From assembly GCA_030667035.1 (NCBI GenBank), contig DAOUWQ010000167.1, positions 1 to 5,001 of the forward strand: DNA of 5,001 nucleotides. Reading direction: 5' to 3'. Position numbers and translations under genes: made by a program. Position 1 is the stretch's first letter. Each line of letters begins with the position of its first letter. Shown here piece after piece: positions 1 to 5,001 of the stretch. The notes under the pieces are model-generated. The model was given only the letters and a program-made list of their open reading frames with translations. It did no database searches and was not told the origin of the DNA. Origin of the DNA: Candidatus Heimdallarchaeota archaeon. Its GTDB lineage: Archaea > Asgardarchaeota > Heimdallarchaeia > JABLTI01.

Positions 1-311
1 AAACTGATGTTTGGTCTGTTCATGAATTACAAAGAAATCTCGAAGATGATAATATATACATACTTGATGTTAGAACAGGTCGTAGTGTTGCAGATAGTGG
101 TAAAATAAAAGGGTCTCACCACTTATTTCTCGGAGAATTGTCTCAGAGACTAGCTGAAATTCCAAAGGATAAAAAAATATGTGTTTATTGCGACTCTGGT
201 TTTAAAGCAAAAGCCGGTGCAAGTTTGCTTATAAAAAACGGCTACAAAAATGTTGCAAGTGTTTTTGGTAGTATGACTGCATGGAAAAATGCTGGCTATC
301 CAATTGAATAG
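1..311 (+). CDS. Rhodanese-domain protein, C-terminal part (probable MBL-fold/rhodanese fusion); 5' end outside window
   Basis: The frame is open from base 3 to the TAG at 309-311, giving 102 residues with no start in view. The fragment covers one complete rhodanese domain: LDVR at residues 21-24, GSHH at 37-40, the active-site loop CDSGFKA at 63-69, and the closing W94..AGYP. Rhodanese domains carry sulfur as a persulfide on the loop cysteine, here C63. The GSHH..LGEL..RL.EIPKDK pattern resembles, from memory, the C-terminal rhodanese domain of metallo-beta-lactamase-fold proteins related to persulfide dioxygenases, so the missing N-terminus is probably an MBL hydrolase; a stand-alone rhodanese remains possible. 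Two oddities: a second cysteine (C60) makes a CxxC with C63, and the usual loop arginine is replaced by K68. The protein is expected to be cytosolic. The rhodanese call is firm; the fusion is inferred. Confidence 0.8.
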   Translation, partial: TDVWSVHELQRNLEDDNIYILDVRTGRSVADSGKIKGSHHLFLGELSQRLAEIPKDKKICVYCDSGFKAKAGASLLIKNGYKNVASVFGSMTAWKNAGYPIE

Positions 312-334
312 ATTCTTCAATTGGAAATTTTTTT
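299..334 (+). terminator. Hairpin plus T-run terminator of the rhodanese gene
   Basis: A perfect 10-bp inverted repeat (arms 299-308 and 316-325) with a 7-base loop is followed by seven T at 328-334. The stop codon TAG (309-311) lies in the loop, so the left arm is the last coding sequence. Archaeal termination depends mainly on the T-run; the hairpin could also stabilise the 3' end. Confidence 0.6.
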
Positions 335-403
335 CTTGTAGAATATCATTTAACCAGACTATTATTTATAATCAGAAATTCTTTTTAGTTAATAAAAAGA
401 TTG

Positions 404-415
404 TATAATATATAA
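404..415 (+). promoter_or_regulatory. TATA-like box ahead of the small cysteine-containing protein gene
   Basis: The A/T-only stretch TATAATATATAA sits in a 146-base intergenic gap just after the previous terminator. At the usual archaeal spacing of roughly 25 bases, transcription would start near 435-440. That is downstream of the ATG at 419 and just upstream of the GGAGGG at 442-447, which supports translation from 458. Another A/T-rich candidate at 365-372 would instead permit the upstream ATG. Confidence 0.4.
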
Positions 416-441
416 CATATGAAAAAAATTCAATATAAAAT

Positions 442-447
442 GGAGGG
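442..447 (+). promoter_or_regulatory. Shine-Dalgarno site (GGAGGG) that favours the start at 458
   Basis: GGAGGG is separated by 10 bases from the ATG at 458-460. Neither in-frame upstream ATG (419, 440) has such a site. It is the clearest ribosome-binding motif in the window. Confidence 0.5.
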
Positions 448-457
448 ATTGCCAAAA

Positions 458-760
458 ATGGATAATTTTAAAGCAGAAATAGCCAAAAAATGTACAGAAG
501 AAGATTTTCCCTGTGCACTTACTTTTAAAATCCAAGAGAAACTTCAGACCTTCACTGATGTTATAGGTATTTTTTCTTCAAGAGGATTTACCGTTAAGGA
601 ATTCGTTGATGACCATATGTGCATTATGTCTCGAGATAATGAAGGGTTCAATGAAGCAATTAAAATCAAAGATTATAAAATTCAGATTCAAGCAATGAAA
701 GAAACAATAGTGGATCTTTGTAATGACCTTTCTCAGTATTGTACTGATATTGTGGAATAA
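458..760 (+). CDS. Small cysteine-containing protein of unknown function
   Basis: This is a 100-residue protein if it starts at 458; the same frame is open to ATGs at 419 (113 residues) and 440. The 458 start is chosen for its GGAGGG site and the position of the TATA box. No signal peptide or membrane segment is seen. Residues 8-58 look like a compact helical domain, with FPCALTFKI at 17-25, DVIG at 34-37 and a closing V-K-E-F..MCIM at 46-57. From memory this resembles small prokaryotic proteins with the pattern PCA..F.IA.EL......VG......IKI..C, a helix-turn-helix-sized domain with a conserved early Cys and a late Cys, but I cannot name a family. Five cysteines (12, 19, 55, 88, 95) include two C-x6-C pairs, so metal binding or redox chemistry is possible but unproven. 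The last 30 residues are probably one amphipathic helix. It appears monocistronic, lying between two terminators. Confidence 0.65.
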   Translation: MDNFKAEIAKKCTEEDFPCALTFKIQEKLQTFTDVIGIFSSRGFTVKEFVDDHMCIMSRDNEGFNEAIKIKDYKIQIQAMKETIVDLCNDLSQYCTDIVE

Positions 761-795
761 CTCAAAGGAAATATCTGAGATAAATGTCCACTAAC

Positions 796-811
796 TTTTT
801 TTTATTTTTTT
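796..811 (+). terminator. Poly-T terminator after the small cysteine-containing protein gene
   Basis: Eight T (796-803), one A, then seven T (805-811), starting 35 bases after the stop codon. This fits T-run-driven archaeal termination. No strong hairpin precedes it. Confidence 0.55.
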
Positions 812-827
812 CCATTAAGAACTATGT

Positions 828-888
828 TCTCACAAATCAAATGATTTAATAATAAGGATAATCAAGCGTAAAGAAATAGTTTGTGAGA
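828..888 (+). promoter_or_regulatory. 9-bp inverted repeat bracketing the promoter and translation start region of the next gene
   Basis: TCTCACAAA at 828-836 is the exact reverse complement of TTTGTGAGA at 880-888, with a 43-base spacer. The right arm ends 4 bases before the ATG at 893 and includes GTGAG (883-887), the only ribosome-binding-like sequence there. The spacer holds the TATA-like TTTAATAA at 845-852. If transcription starts near 875, the arms are more likely paired DNA sites for a dimeric regulator; if it starts upstream of 828, an RNA stem would mask the start region. A chance origin is not excluded in such AT-rich DNA. Confidence 0.35.
845..852 (+). promoter_or_regulatory. TATA-like box ahead of the degenerate P-loop gene
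   Basis: TTTAATAA lies about 45 bases before the ATG at 893, placing a transcript start near 873-878 with a short leader. It follows the poly-T terminator of the previous gene, so a promoter is needed here if the gene is expressed on its own. Confidence 0.35.
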
Positions 889-892
889 GAAA

Positions 893-1354
893 ATGACTTT
901 AAATCCAGAACAAATTGCAAACGAGATAAATGACACAGAAAATAAGGTAATTTTTCTTGCAGGAAGTTTTGAAGAATTCTTTGCCTTTAATATCGCAAAT
1001 GATTTCAATTACTCTTATTTGGATTTTGATTCTTTTCTGAAAGATAACAAGATTGATTCTCGATTATTCACAGGACCCGAAAAAGAAACCAACATTCGAA
1101 TTAGTATAGATAAATGGACTCAAAAAATAGCTTACACAGAACAAAAGGGAACTATAATTGTAGATGATTTTAATCTGAATAATATTGATACTCTCTTAAC
1201 TAAAAGCCTCTTAAATCAAGAAATGCTTTATCTTTCAAAAAATAATGATCGTCTGAAAACAAAATTGGTTTTTGTAGTAGATACAACAGTGAGCACTTTA
1301 GAAGATCAAGTGCTAGCCAAAATTTTAACAAATTGTTTGATAATCTATTGTTAG
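893..1354 (+). CDS. Hypothetical protein with a degenerate P-loop NTPase-like fold
   Basis: The 153-residue product starts at the first ATG after an in-frame stop at 884-886, with a weak GTGAG upstream. I do not recognise a named family. The alternation of hydrophobic strands and helices suggests a small RecA/AAA-type core: KVIFLAG at 18-24 where a P-loop strand would be, YLDFDSFL at 42-49, a Walker-B-like TIIVDDFN at 87-94, a sensor-like strand KLVFVVDTT at 124-132, then a helix and a final strand at 149-152. The expected Walker A lysine and Ser/Thr are absent: G24 is followed by SFEEFF rather than a GK[ST] loop. Nucleotide binding is therefore doubtful, and a structural or regulatory role is more likely. 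The size and order recall BREX BrxF-type small P-loop proteins, but no BREX genes are nearby. It is probably cytosolic. mutY follows 76 bases downstream on the same strand with no clear terminator between, so co-transcription is possible. Confidence 0.65.
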   Translation: MTLNPEQIANEINDTENKVIFLAGSFEEFFAFNIANDFNYSYLDFDSFLKDNKIDSRLFTGPEKETNIRISIDKWTQKIAYTEQKGTIIVDDFNLNNIDTLLTKSLLNQEMLYLSKNNDRLKTKLVFVVDTTVSTLEDQVLAKILTNCLIIYC

Positions 1355-1430
1355 AATGTTTAACTTTTAGTAGAAGCATAGAAGAGGTTGATGCACTCTT
1401 TTAGCGCAGAAAATTATCCAATGATGCAAA

Positions 1431-2234
1431 ATGAACGCTGTCAAACGAAACAAAGTAAAGGCATTTCAAAAGAAAGTTTTCAATTGGTGGAAGAAAAATA
1501 AACGAGACCTTCCATGGAGAAAAACAATAGATCCATATTATATTATGGTCTCAGAAATAATGTTGCAACAAACACAAGTTAATCGGACGATTGAAAAGTA
1601 TAATGAATTTATAGATAGATTTCCGACAATTGAGAATTTGGTTGAAGCTGAAACATCAGAAGTATTGCGTTATTGGTCAGGTTTAGGGTATAACAGAAGA
1701 GCACTCTGGTTGCATGAAGCAGCAAAACAAATAGTAGAAAAAGGATATTTCCCAAAGACACCAGAAGAATTAGTGAAACTAAAGGGGATTGGGACATATA
1801 CATCAAGATCAATACCAATCTTTGCTTTTAATGAAGATTTAGCAGCAATAGATACAAATATTCGAAGAGTATTAGTGGCAGAAAATTTTGCTGAAGAACA
1901 AACATCAGAAAAGGAATTATTAGAAGTTGCAAGCAAACTTGTGCCAAGAGGAAGGTCTAGAGACTGGCACAATGCACTAATGGACTATGGATCAATAGAA
2001 TTGACTGTAGCAAAAACAGGGATAACACCAATTGGAAAACAACCAAAGTATAAATCATCAACAAGGTTTTACCGGGGAGCAATAGTGAAATATTTTACTA
2101 AAAAAGAAAAAGCAAGTGCACTAGAAATAGCCAAAAATTGTGAAATACCTGTTGAACAATTAGATGTGATATTACTTTCATTACAAAAAGATGGACTAAT
2201 AAAAAAAGACGAAAATAATTATTCTCTACCATAA
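1431..2234 (+). CDS. mutY: MutY-type adenine DNA glycosylase (HhH-GPD superfamily) lacking the iron-sulfur cluster
   Basis: This 267-residue base-excision-repair enzyme is expected to remove a mispaired base, classically adenine opposite 8-oxoguanine. The start is the first ATG after an in-frame stop at 1422-1424; no Shine-Dalgarno is seen. MutY signatures run in order: LPWR at 27-30; SEIMLQQTQV at 41-50 with catalytic Glu42; GLGYNRRAL at 84-92; the helix-hairpin-helix loop LKGIGTY at 117-123; IDTNIRRVL at 140-148 with catalytic Asp141; and W179..ALMDYG. The segment after ALMDYG, where MutY and EndoIII place C-x6-C-x2-C-x5-C, has no cysteine, and the whole protein has only one (C237). It also ends about 80-100 residues short of typical MutY, so the NUDIX-like 8-oxoG-recognition domain is missing. 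In its place residues 212-267 look like a winged helix (F.RGAIVKYF ... LEIAKNCEIPVEQL ... LQKDGLIKK). Clusterless MutY homologues are known in other lineages. The catalytic call is strong; lesion specificity is uncertain, and a MIG-like T:G activity is an alternative. Confidence 0.9.
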   Translation: MNAVKRNKVKAFQKKVFNWWKKNKRDLPWRKTIDPYYIMVSEIMLQQTQVNRTIEKYNEFIDRFPTIENLVEAETSEVLRYWSGLGYNRRALWLHEAAKQIVEKGYFPKTPEELVKLKGIGTYTSRSIPIFAFNEDLAAIDTNIRRVLVAENFAEEQTSEKELLEVASKLVPRGRSRDWHNALMDYGSIELTVAKTGITPIGKQPKYKSSTRFYRGAIVKYFTKKEKASALEIAKNCEIPVEQLDVILLSLQKDGLIKKDENNYSLP

Positions 2235-2274
2235 AAAAACGTAGAAGATAGATGAAAAATCATCTATCAGTTTT
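2233..2274. terminator. Bidirectional hairpin terminator between convergent genes
   Basis: A perfect 9-bp stem (2247-2255 with 2260-2268) closes on an AAAA loop. On the plus strand it is followed by TTTT at 2271-2274. On the minus strand it is followed by seven T (complement of A2233-2239). It lies in the 48-base gap between the stop of mutY and the stop of the minus-strand surface-protein gene, so it can serve both. Confidence 0.65.
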
Positions 2275-2282
2275 GTGGAAAT

Positions 2283-5001
2283 CTATTCATCAGATTGATC
2301 CGGATCAACAGCTTCCTCTAAGCTTTCATCAGAAGATGATGAACTAATATCTGGCATTGAGAAAGTTTCTGTAGAACTCTCTTCAACAATTTCAGGTTCG
2401 GGAGGAAGAGATACTGGAGATTTTTTTACACTGGAAATTTCTTCTAATTCAGCGAGAATAGTGCTATATTCCTCGTCAAGTTTAGTTAATTTCAGTTTTA
2501 CAGCTGCTTTGCGATCAGTAATAATGTCCTTCTTAATTGTCTTAAGTACGGAAGCTTTTACTGCAGAAGATCCTTCAGATTTGAAGGAGGAAATTTCCTT
2601 TTTGTAAGTTTGAATATTCTCTACAAGATTTTCCTCTGAAGATAACCAAATAGTATTACCAGCAAGAGTAATCTTGAGGCTTTTAGAATGTTCAACAACA
2701 AGTTGCTTAATTTCTCCTTTGTTGAGCTTCTTGTCAAGATGCATTGTGATTTCTTTAGTAGAAAGGCTAACCTTTCCTTTCTCTCTCTGAGAATCAATGT
2801 AGCGGAACATACGCTGCTCAGGACGAGTAAAACGATATGCTAACAAGAAAACAACTAAAATAGCAATTAACAAAATTGCACTACTAAGACCAATTGATAA
2901 AGCAAGAAGATTTCTGCGAGTAACAGGAGTACTATCTGCGTTAAGAGGATCCGAACCAGCATTAATTTCTTCAGCATCGCTAAAGGAATCATTGTCGGAG
3001 TCATATTTGTTGGGATTTGTACCATAAATCTTGACTTCATCTCCATCTGATAAATTGTCGTTGTCGCTGTCGTCATCGAAAGGATCAGTATCTGCTGCAT
3101 ATTCTTCAATATTAGATAGTCCGTCTAGATCAGGATCTTCTGAGGCATCATCAACGAATGGGTCTGTTTCTGAATCAACTTCCCATTGGTCATCCATACC
3201 ATCTGAATCCGTATCTGCAAGATGAGGATCAGTGCCAATCTCATATTCTTCAAAATTAGAAAGACCGTCTGAATCATCATCGAGATTTCCATCTCTAACA
3301 AGAGGATTGAATCCTTGATCAACTTCGTAACCATCTGGCATACCATCTCCGTCGGAATCGGCAACCATTGGATTAGTACCAAGATTATATTCCTCTAAAT
3401 GAGTAAGACCATCTGTATCATTGTCATCACTAGTATCGTCTCTAAGAGGATTAGTGCCCCAGGTAACTTCCCAAAAATCGCCTAAAGTATCATCGTCTGT
3501 ATCAGTCGAATTTGCGGATGTAAAATAGGTAATAATTTCTTCAAAATCATCTAGACCATCGTCATCGGAATCTAAATCAAGAGGATTACTAAAATACAAT
3601 TTAACTTCGAAACCATCTTTCAAGCCATCTCCGTCGGCATCGCTGTTAAGTGGTTTGTTTGTTAAAATGTATCCAGTAGTATTTGCATAGGGATTATCTG
3701 GCCAATAGATACCATAAAGTTCTTCCCCGTCTGTTAAACTGTCAGCGTCTGTGTCTGGATTACTAGGATTCAGACTGAGATTATATTCATCGATATTTGA
3801 TACAGTGTCTCCATCTTTATCGCCAGTAGAATCATCGACTAAGGGGTCAAGACCATAGGTGACTTCAAAATCATCATCCATACCATCTACGTCTGTATCA
3901 ACAACAGTTGGATCAGAAAGATGAATAAGATACTCATCTCCGTCCGTTAAACCATCGCTATCTGTATCTGCATCTGTTGGATCAGTAAAAATATTGCCTG
4001 TTGTTATGTTGGCATTTGGACTTGTTGGATAATACAGCCCAAGAGTTTCATTTCCATCCCTTAAACCATCGCTGTCTGTATCGTTATTTAATGGATTTGT
4101 AAGATACCCATCAGATCCAATGATTATTTCTTCTCCGTCATTTAAGAAGTCATCATCTGTATCATTATTTAATGGATCTGTTAAATGATCGAAAATTTCG
4201 TCACCGTCAATTATCTGGTCATCGTCTGTGTCGTCTTCAGTTTCATCTGTGAGGTAGACATTGATCTCATCTCCATCGTAAAGTCGATCCCCATCGGAAT
4301 CTAACTCAACAACTTTGAGGCCGTCTGCACCATCTGCGTAATAACAGAGTTCGTCTATAACGAACGTTCCAAGATTGTAATTTGTTCCATCGTTTCCATC
4401 ATCAAATGTACCAACAATACCATCGATAACTGGTAGAGATCTATCTGAAATATTGAAAATTCTTAAACCTTCATTCTGATAAGTTACGAATGCTTTATTT
4501 CCTTCAAGAGATACACTCGCTGCTGCGGGTCCATCAACGTATCGATATTCTGAAGGACAAACTGGGTTTGCAGGATTCCAAACAGCAATAATAAAGAATC
4601 CATTTTGATCTGTTACATATGCATATCTTGCTGAATCATGAAAATCAACTTCTAAACCAAATGGATCACTTAAATCTGATGTAAATGAACCTGTTAATGA
4701 TGGGTTGACTGGGTTGGATACACTAACTATTCCTAAACCCCAATCTCTGAAAGTAATAAATGCATATTCCTCTGAGTTGTGCTCTTTCTTAACTATATCT
4801 CGAGCGTATTCACCATTATTATATCCGTTTCCAATTTTAGTGGGAGTTGCTGGTTCAACAAAAGAAATTACAACAAGACCTTGGTATCCGCAAGCTAAGT
4901 AAGCATAATGTGCATCGACATCAATAGCTAGAGTTTGATTTGTACCAATCAGATAATCATTTGTTTGTCCGACAACATTTGGACTAGCTTTGTTATCTAA
5001 A
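2283..5001 (-). CDS. Large membrane-anchored surface protein: LVIVD propeller, thrombospondin-3 repeats, TM helix, cytosolic winged-helix-like tail (5' end outside window)
   Basis: The frame is open from base 5000 down to the TAG at 2283-2285: 905 residues and no start in view. The first in-window Met in this frame, at 3879-3881, is inside a repeat and is not the start. Residues 1-233 hold at least five LVIVD-type propeller blades and the end of another. Residues 234-688 are 18 thrombospondin-type-3 units with DxDxDG calcium-ligand loops, a typical stiff acidic stalk. About 25 hydrophobic residues (698-722) form one transmembrane helix, followed by YRFTRPEQR, which by the positive-inside rule puts the C-terminus in the cytosol. 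Residues 728-787 resemble a winged helix, 788-859 are a charged helical/coiled-coil segment, and the last 46 residues are acidic and rich in Ser, Pro and Glu. Expected role: cell-surface adhesion or sensing, calcium-stabilised, with an intracellular partner-binding tail. A signal peptide would lie outside the window. The ligand is unknown. Confidence 0.88.
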   Translation of the reverse strand, partial: LDNKASPNVVGQTNDYLIGTNQTLAIDVDAHYAYLACGYQGLVVISFVEPATPTKIGNGYNNGEYARDIVKKEHNSEEYAFITFRDWGLGIVSVSNPVNPSLTGSFTSDLSDPFGLEVDFHDSARYAYVTDQNGFFIIAVWNPANPVCPSEYRYVDGPAAASVSLEGNKAFVTYQNEGLRIFNISDRSLPVIDGIVGTFDDGNDGTNYNLGTFVIDELCYYADGADGLKVVELDSDGDRLYDGDEINVYLTDETEDDTDDDQIIDGDEIFDHLTDPLNNDTDDDFLNDGEEIIIGSDGYLTNPLNNDTDSDGLRDGNETLGLYYPTSPNANITTGNIFTDPTDADTDSDGLTDGDEYLIHLSDPTVVDTDVDGMDDDFEVTYGLDPLVDDSTGDKDGDTVSNIDEYNLSLNPSNPDTDADSLTDGEELYGIYWPDNPYANTTGYILTNKPLNSDADGDGLKDGFEVKLYFSNPLDLDSDDDGLDDFEEIITYFTSANSTDTDDDTLGDFWEVTWGTNPLRDDTSDDNDTDGLTHLEEYNLGTNPMVADSDGDGMPDGYEVDQGFNPLVRDGNLDDDSDGLSNFEEYEIGTDPHLADTDSDGMDDQWEVDSETDPFVDDASEDPDLDGLSNIEEYAADTDPFDDDSDNDNLSDGDEVKIYGTNPNKYDSDNDSFSDAEEINAGSDPLNADSTPVTRRNLLALSIGLSSAILLIAILVVFLLAYRFTRPEQRMFRYIDSQREKGKVSLSTKEITMHLDKKLNKGEIKQLVVEHSKSLKITLAGNTIWLSSEENLVENIQTYKKEISSFKSEGSSAVKASVLKTIKKDIITDRKAAVKLKLTKLDEEYSTILAELEEISSVKKSPVSLPPEPEIVEESSTETFSMPDISSSSSDESLEEAVDPDQSDE
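2286..2819 (-). other. Cytosolic tail: winged-helix-like domain, coiled-coil segment, acidic Ser-rich end
   Basis: Bases 2640-2819 encode a 60-residue segment that reads as helix-helix-helix-wing: QRMFRYIDSQREKGK, LSTKEITMHLDKKL, KGEIKQLVVEHSKS, then the strand pair LKITLAGNTIWLS. Bases 2424-2639 encode a charged helical stretch with heptad-like hydrophobics (VLKTIKKDIITDRKAA ... LDEEYSTILAELEEI). Bases 2286-2423 encode a disordered-looking tail with Ser runs and many Glu/Asp. The winged-helix reading rests on the order of secondary structure only. It could bind DNA near the membrane or, as many winged helices do, a protein partner. Confidence 0.45.
2835..2909 (-). other. Single transmembrane helix of the surface protein
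   Basis: About 25 uncharged, mostly aliphatic residues (LLALSIGLSSAILL... to LLAY) are preceded by TRRN and followed by RFTRPEQR. The acidic calcium-binding array on one side and the basic cluster on the other indicate an outside-to-inside orientation with a cytosolic C-terminus. A lone RR before the helix slightly weakens, but does not overturn, this topology. Confidence 0.8.
2937..4301 (-). repeat. 18 tandem thrombospondin type-3 (calcium-binding) units in the surface protein
   Basis: Eighteen units of 22-38 residues each open with DxDxD[GNSTQ]-like calcium loops and usually continue with D-G-[DFE]-E. In order from the N-terminus the unit lengths are 23, 23, 27, 38, 23, 26, 22, 38, 23, 23, 26, 22, 26, 22, 26, 22, 23, 22. 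Units 6+7, 11+12, 13+14 and 15+16 form dyads of exactly 48 residues (3756-3899, 3360-3503, 3216-3359, 3072-3215), the last three in tandem. Units 4 and 8 (3969-4082 and 3642-3755) carry a related insert (GLYYP..PNANITTG / GIYWPDNPYANTTG). Frequent Asp and Glu make the region highly acidic. Confidence 0.85.
4302..5001 (-). repeat. LVIVD-type beta-propeller repeats in the surface protein
   Basis: Protein-level repeats of about 37-45 residues follow the pattern YAY[VL]....GL.[IV][IV][SN][VI]..P..P...G. Blade cores lie at about 4830-4931, 4689-4805, 4548-4664, 4419-4529 and 4302-4367. Examples are YAYLACGYQGLVVIS, YAFITFRDWGLGIVSVSNP, YAYVTDQNGFFIIAVWNP, KAFVTYQNEGLRIFNIS and YYADGADGLKVVEL. The first residues (SPNVVGQ) look like the end of a sixth blade, so the propeller begins beyond the window. 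The family is known as surface repeats of unclear ligand. The last blade runs straight into the first calcium-binding unit (VELDSDGD). Confidence 0.75.

Noticed and set aside
731..780. TCTCAG/CTGAGA inverted repeat around the stop of the small cysteine-containing protein gene
   Set aside because: Only 6 bp with a 38-base loop, which is weak and likely by chance; the nearby T-run is the better terminator.
893..1354. BREX phage-defence gene (brxF)
   Set aside because: Only size and a Walker-B-like strand agree; no Walker A, no characteristic C-terminal motif, and no other BREX gene is present in the window.
1355..1430. Separate promoter for mutY
   Set aside because: The gap has only weak T/A-rich stretches (around 1358-1368) and no convincing TATA box, so I left transcription from upstream as equally likely.
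1609..1972. Minus-strand open frames opposite mutY (1609-1818 and 1670-1972)
   Set aside because: They lie wholly inside the well-supported mutY gene, have no recognisable domain, and show composition expected of an antisense shadow.
2867..3382. Open frames overlapping the calcium-repeat region (2867-3109 -, 3125-3382 -, 3031-3225 +)
   Set aside because: They are alternate-frame readings of the DxDxDG repeats; the low-complexity Met/Ile/Leu or Ser-rich products are by-products of the repeated codons.
3072..3503. CRISPR-like or satellite repeat array
   Set aside because: The regular spacing is explained by in-frame 48-residue protein repeats; there are no identical direct repeats with unique spacers.
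3879..3881. ATG at 3881 as the start of the surface protein
   Set aside because: The frame continues without a stop to the window edge, and this Met is residue 7 of a thrombospondin-3 unit, so it is internal.
4705..4902. Plus-strand open frame opposite the propeller region
   Set aside because: It is antisense to a continuous coding frame with clear LVIVD repeats and has no family features of its own.

Overview
The window is AT-rich DNA with archaeal-looking signals: TATA-like boxes about 25 bases ahead of likely transcript starts, poly-T terminators, and few clear Shine-Dalgarno sites. It also carries a very large acidic surface protein with a single membrane anchor. A low-GC archaeon is the best fit. 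An Asgard lineage is possible, because of the multidomain LVIVD/thrombospondin-type-3 surface protein with a cytosolic tail. This placement is inference; no rRNA or other phylogenetic marker is present.

Layout: (1) Bases 1-311 (+) hold the C-terminal part of a rhodanese-domain protein, probably the end of a metallo-beta-lactamase/rhodanese fusion. It ends in a hairpin terminator whose loop contains the stop codon. (2) Bases 458-760 (+) encode a small cysteine-containing protein of unknown function, behind its own TATA box and followed by a T-rich terminator. (3) Bases 893-1354 (+) encode a 153-residue protein that looks like a P-loop ATPase fold without a Walker A motif. A 9-bp inverted repeat brackets its promoter. 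(4) Bases 1431-2234 (+) encode a MutY-type adenine DNA glycosylase that keeps its catalytic residues. It has lost the four cysteines of the iron-sulfur cluster and the C-terminal 8-oxoG-recognition domain, and ends in a winged-helix-like segment. (5) A hairpin with T-runs on both sides separates it from a convergent gene. (6) Bases 2283-5001 (-) are one uninterrupted frame whose 5' end lies beyond the window. It encodes at least 905 residues: LVIVD-type beta-propeller blades, 18 calcium-binding thrombospondin-type-3 units, one transmembrane helix, and a cytosolic tail with a winged-helix-like domain, a coiled coil and an acidic Ser-rich end.

The four plus-strand genes appear to be mostly separate transcription units. 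Only the degenerate P-loop gene and mutY (76-base gap, no clear terminator between them) might be co-transcribed. No known defence system, mobile element, CRISPR array or RNA gene is visible. The most unusual items are the surface protein, with its nested repeat architecture and intracellular domain, the clusterless MutY, and the degenerate P-loop protein beside it.
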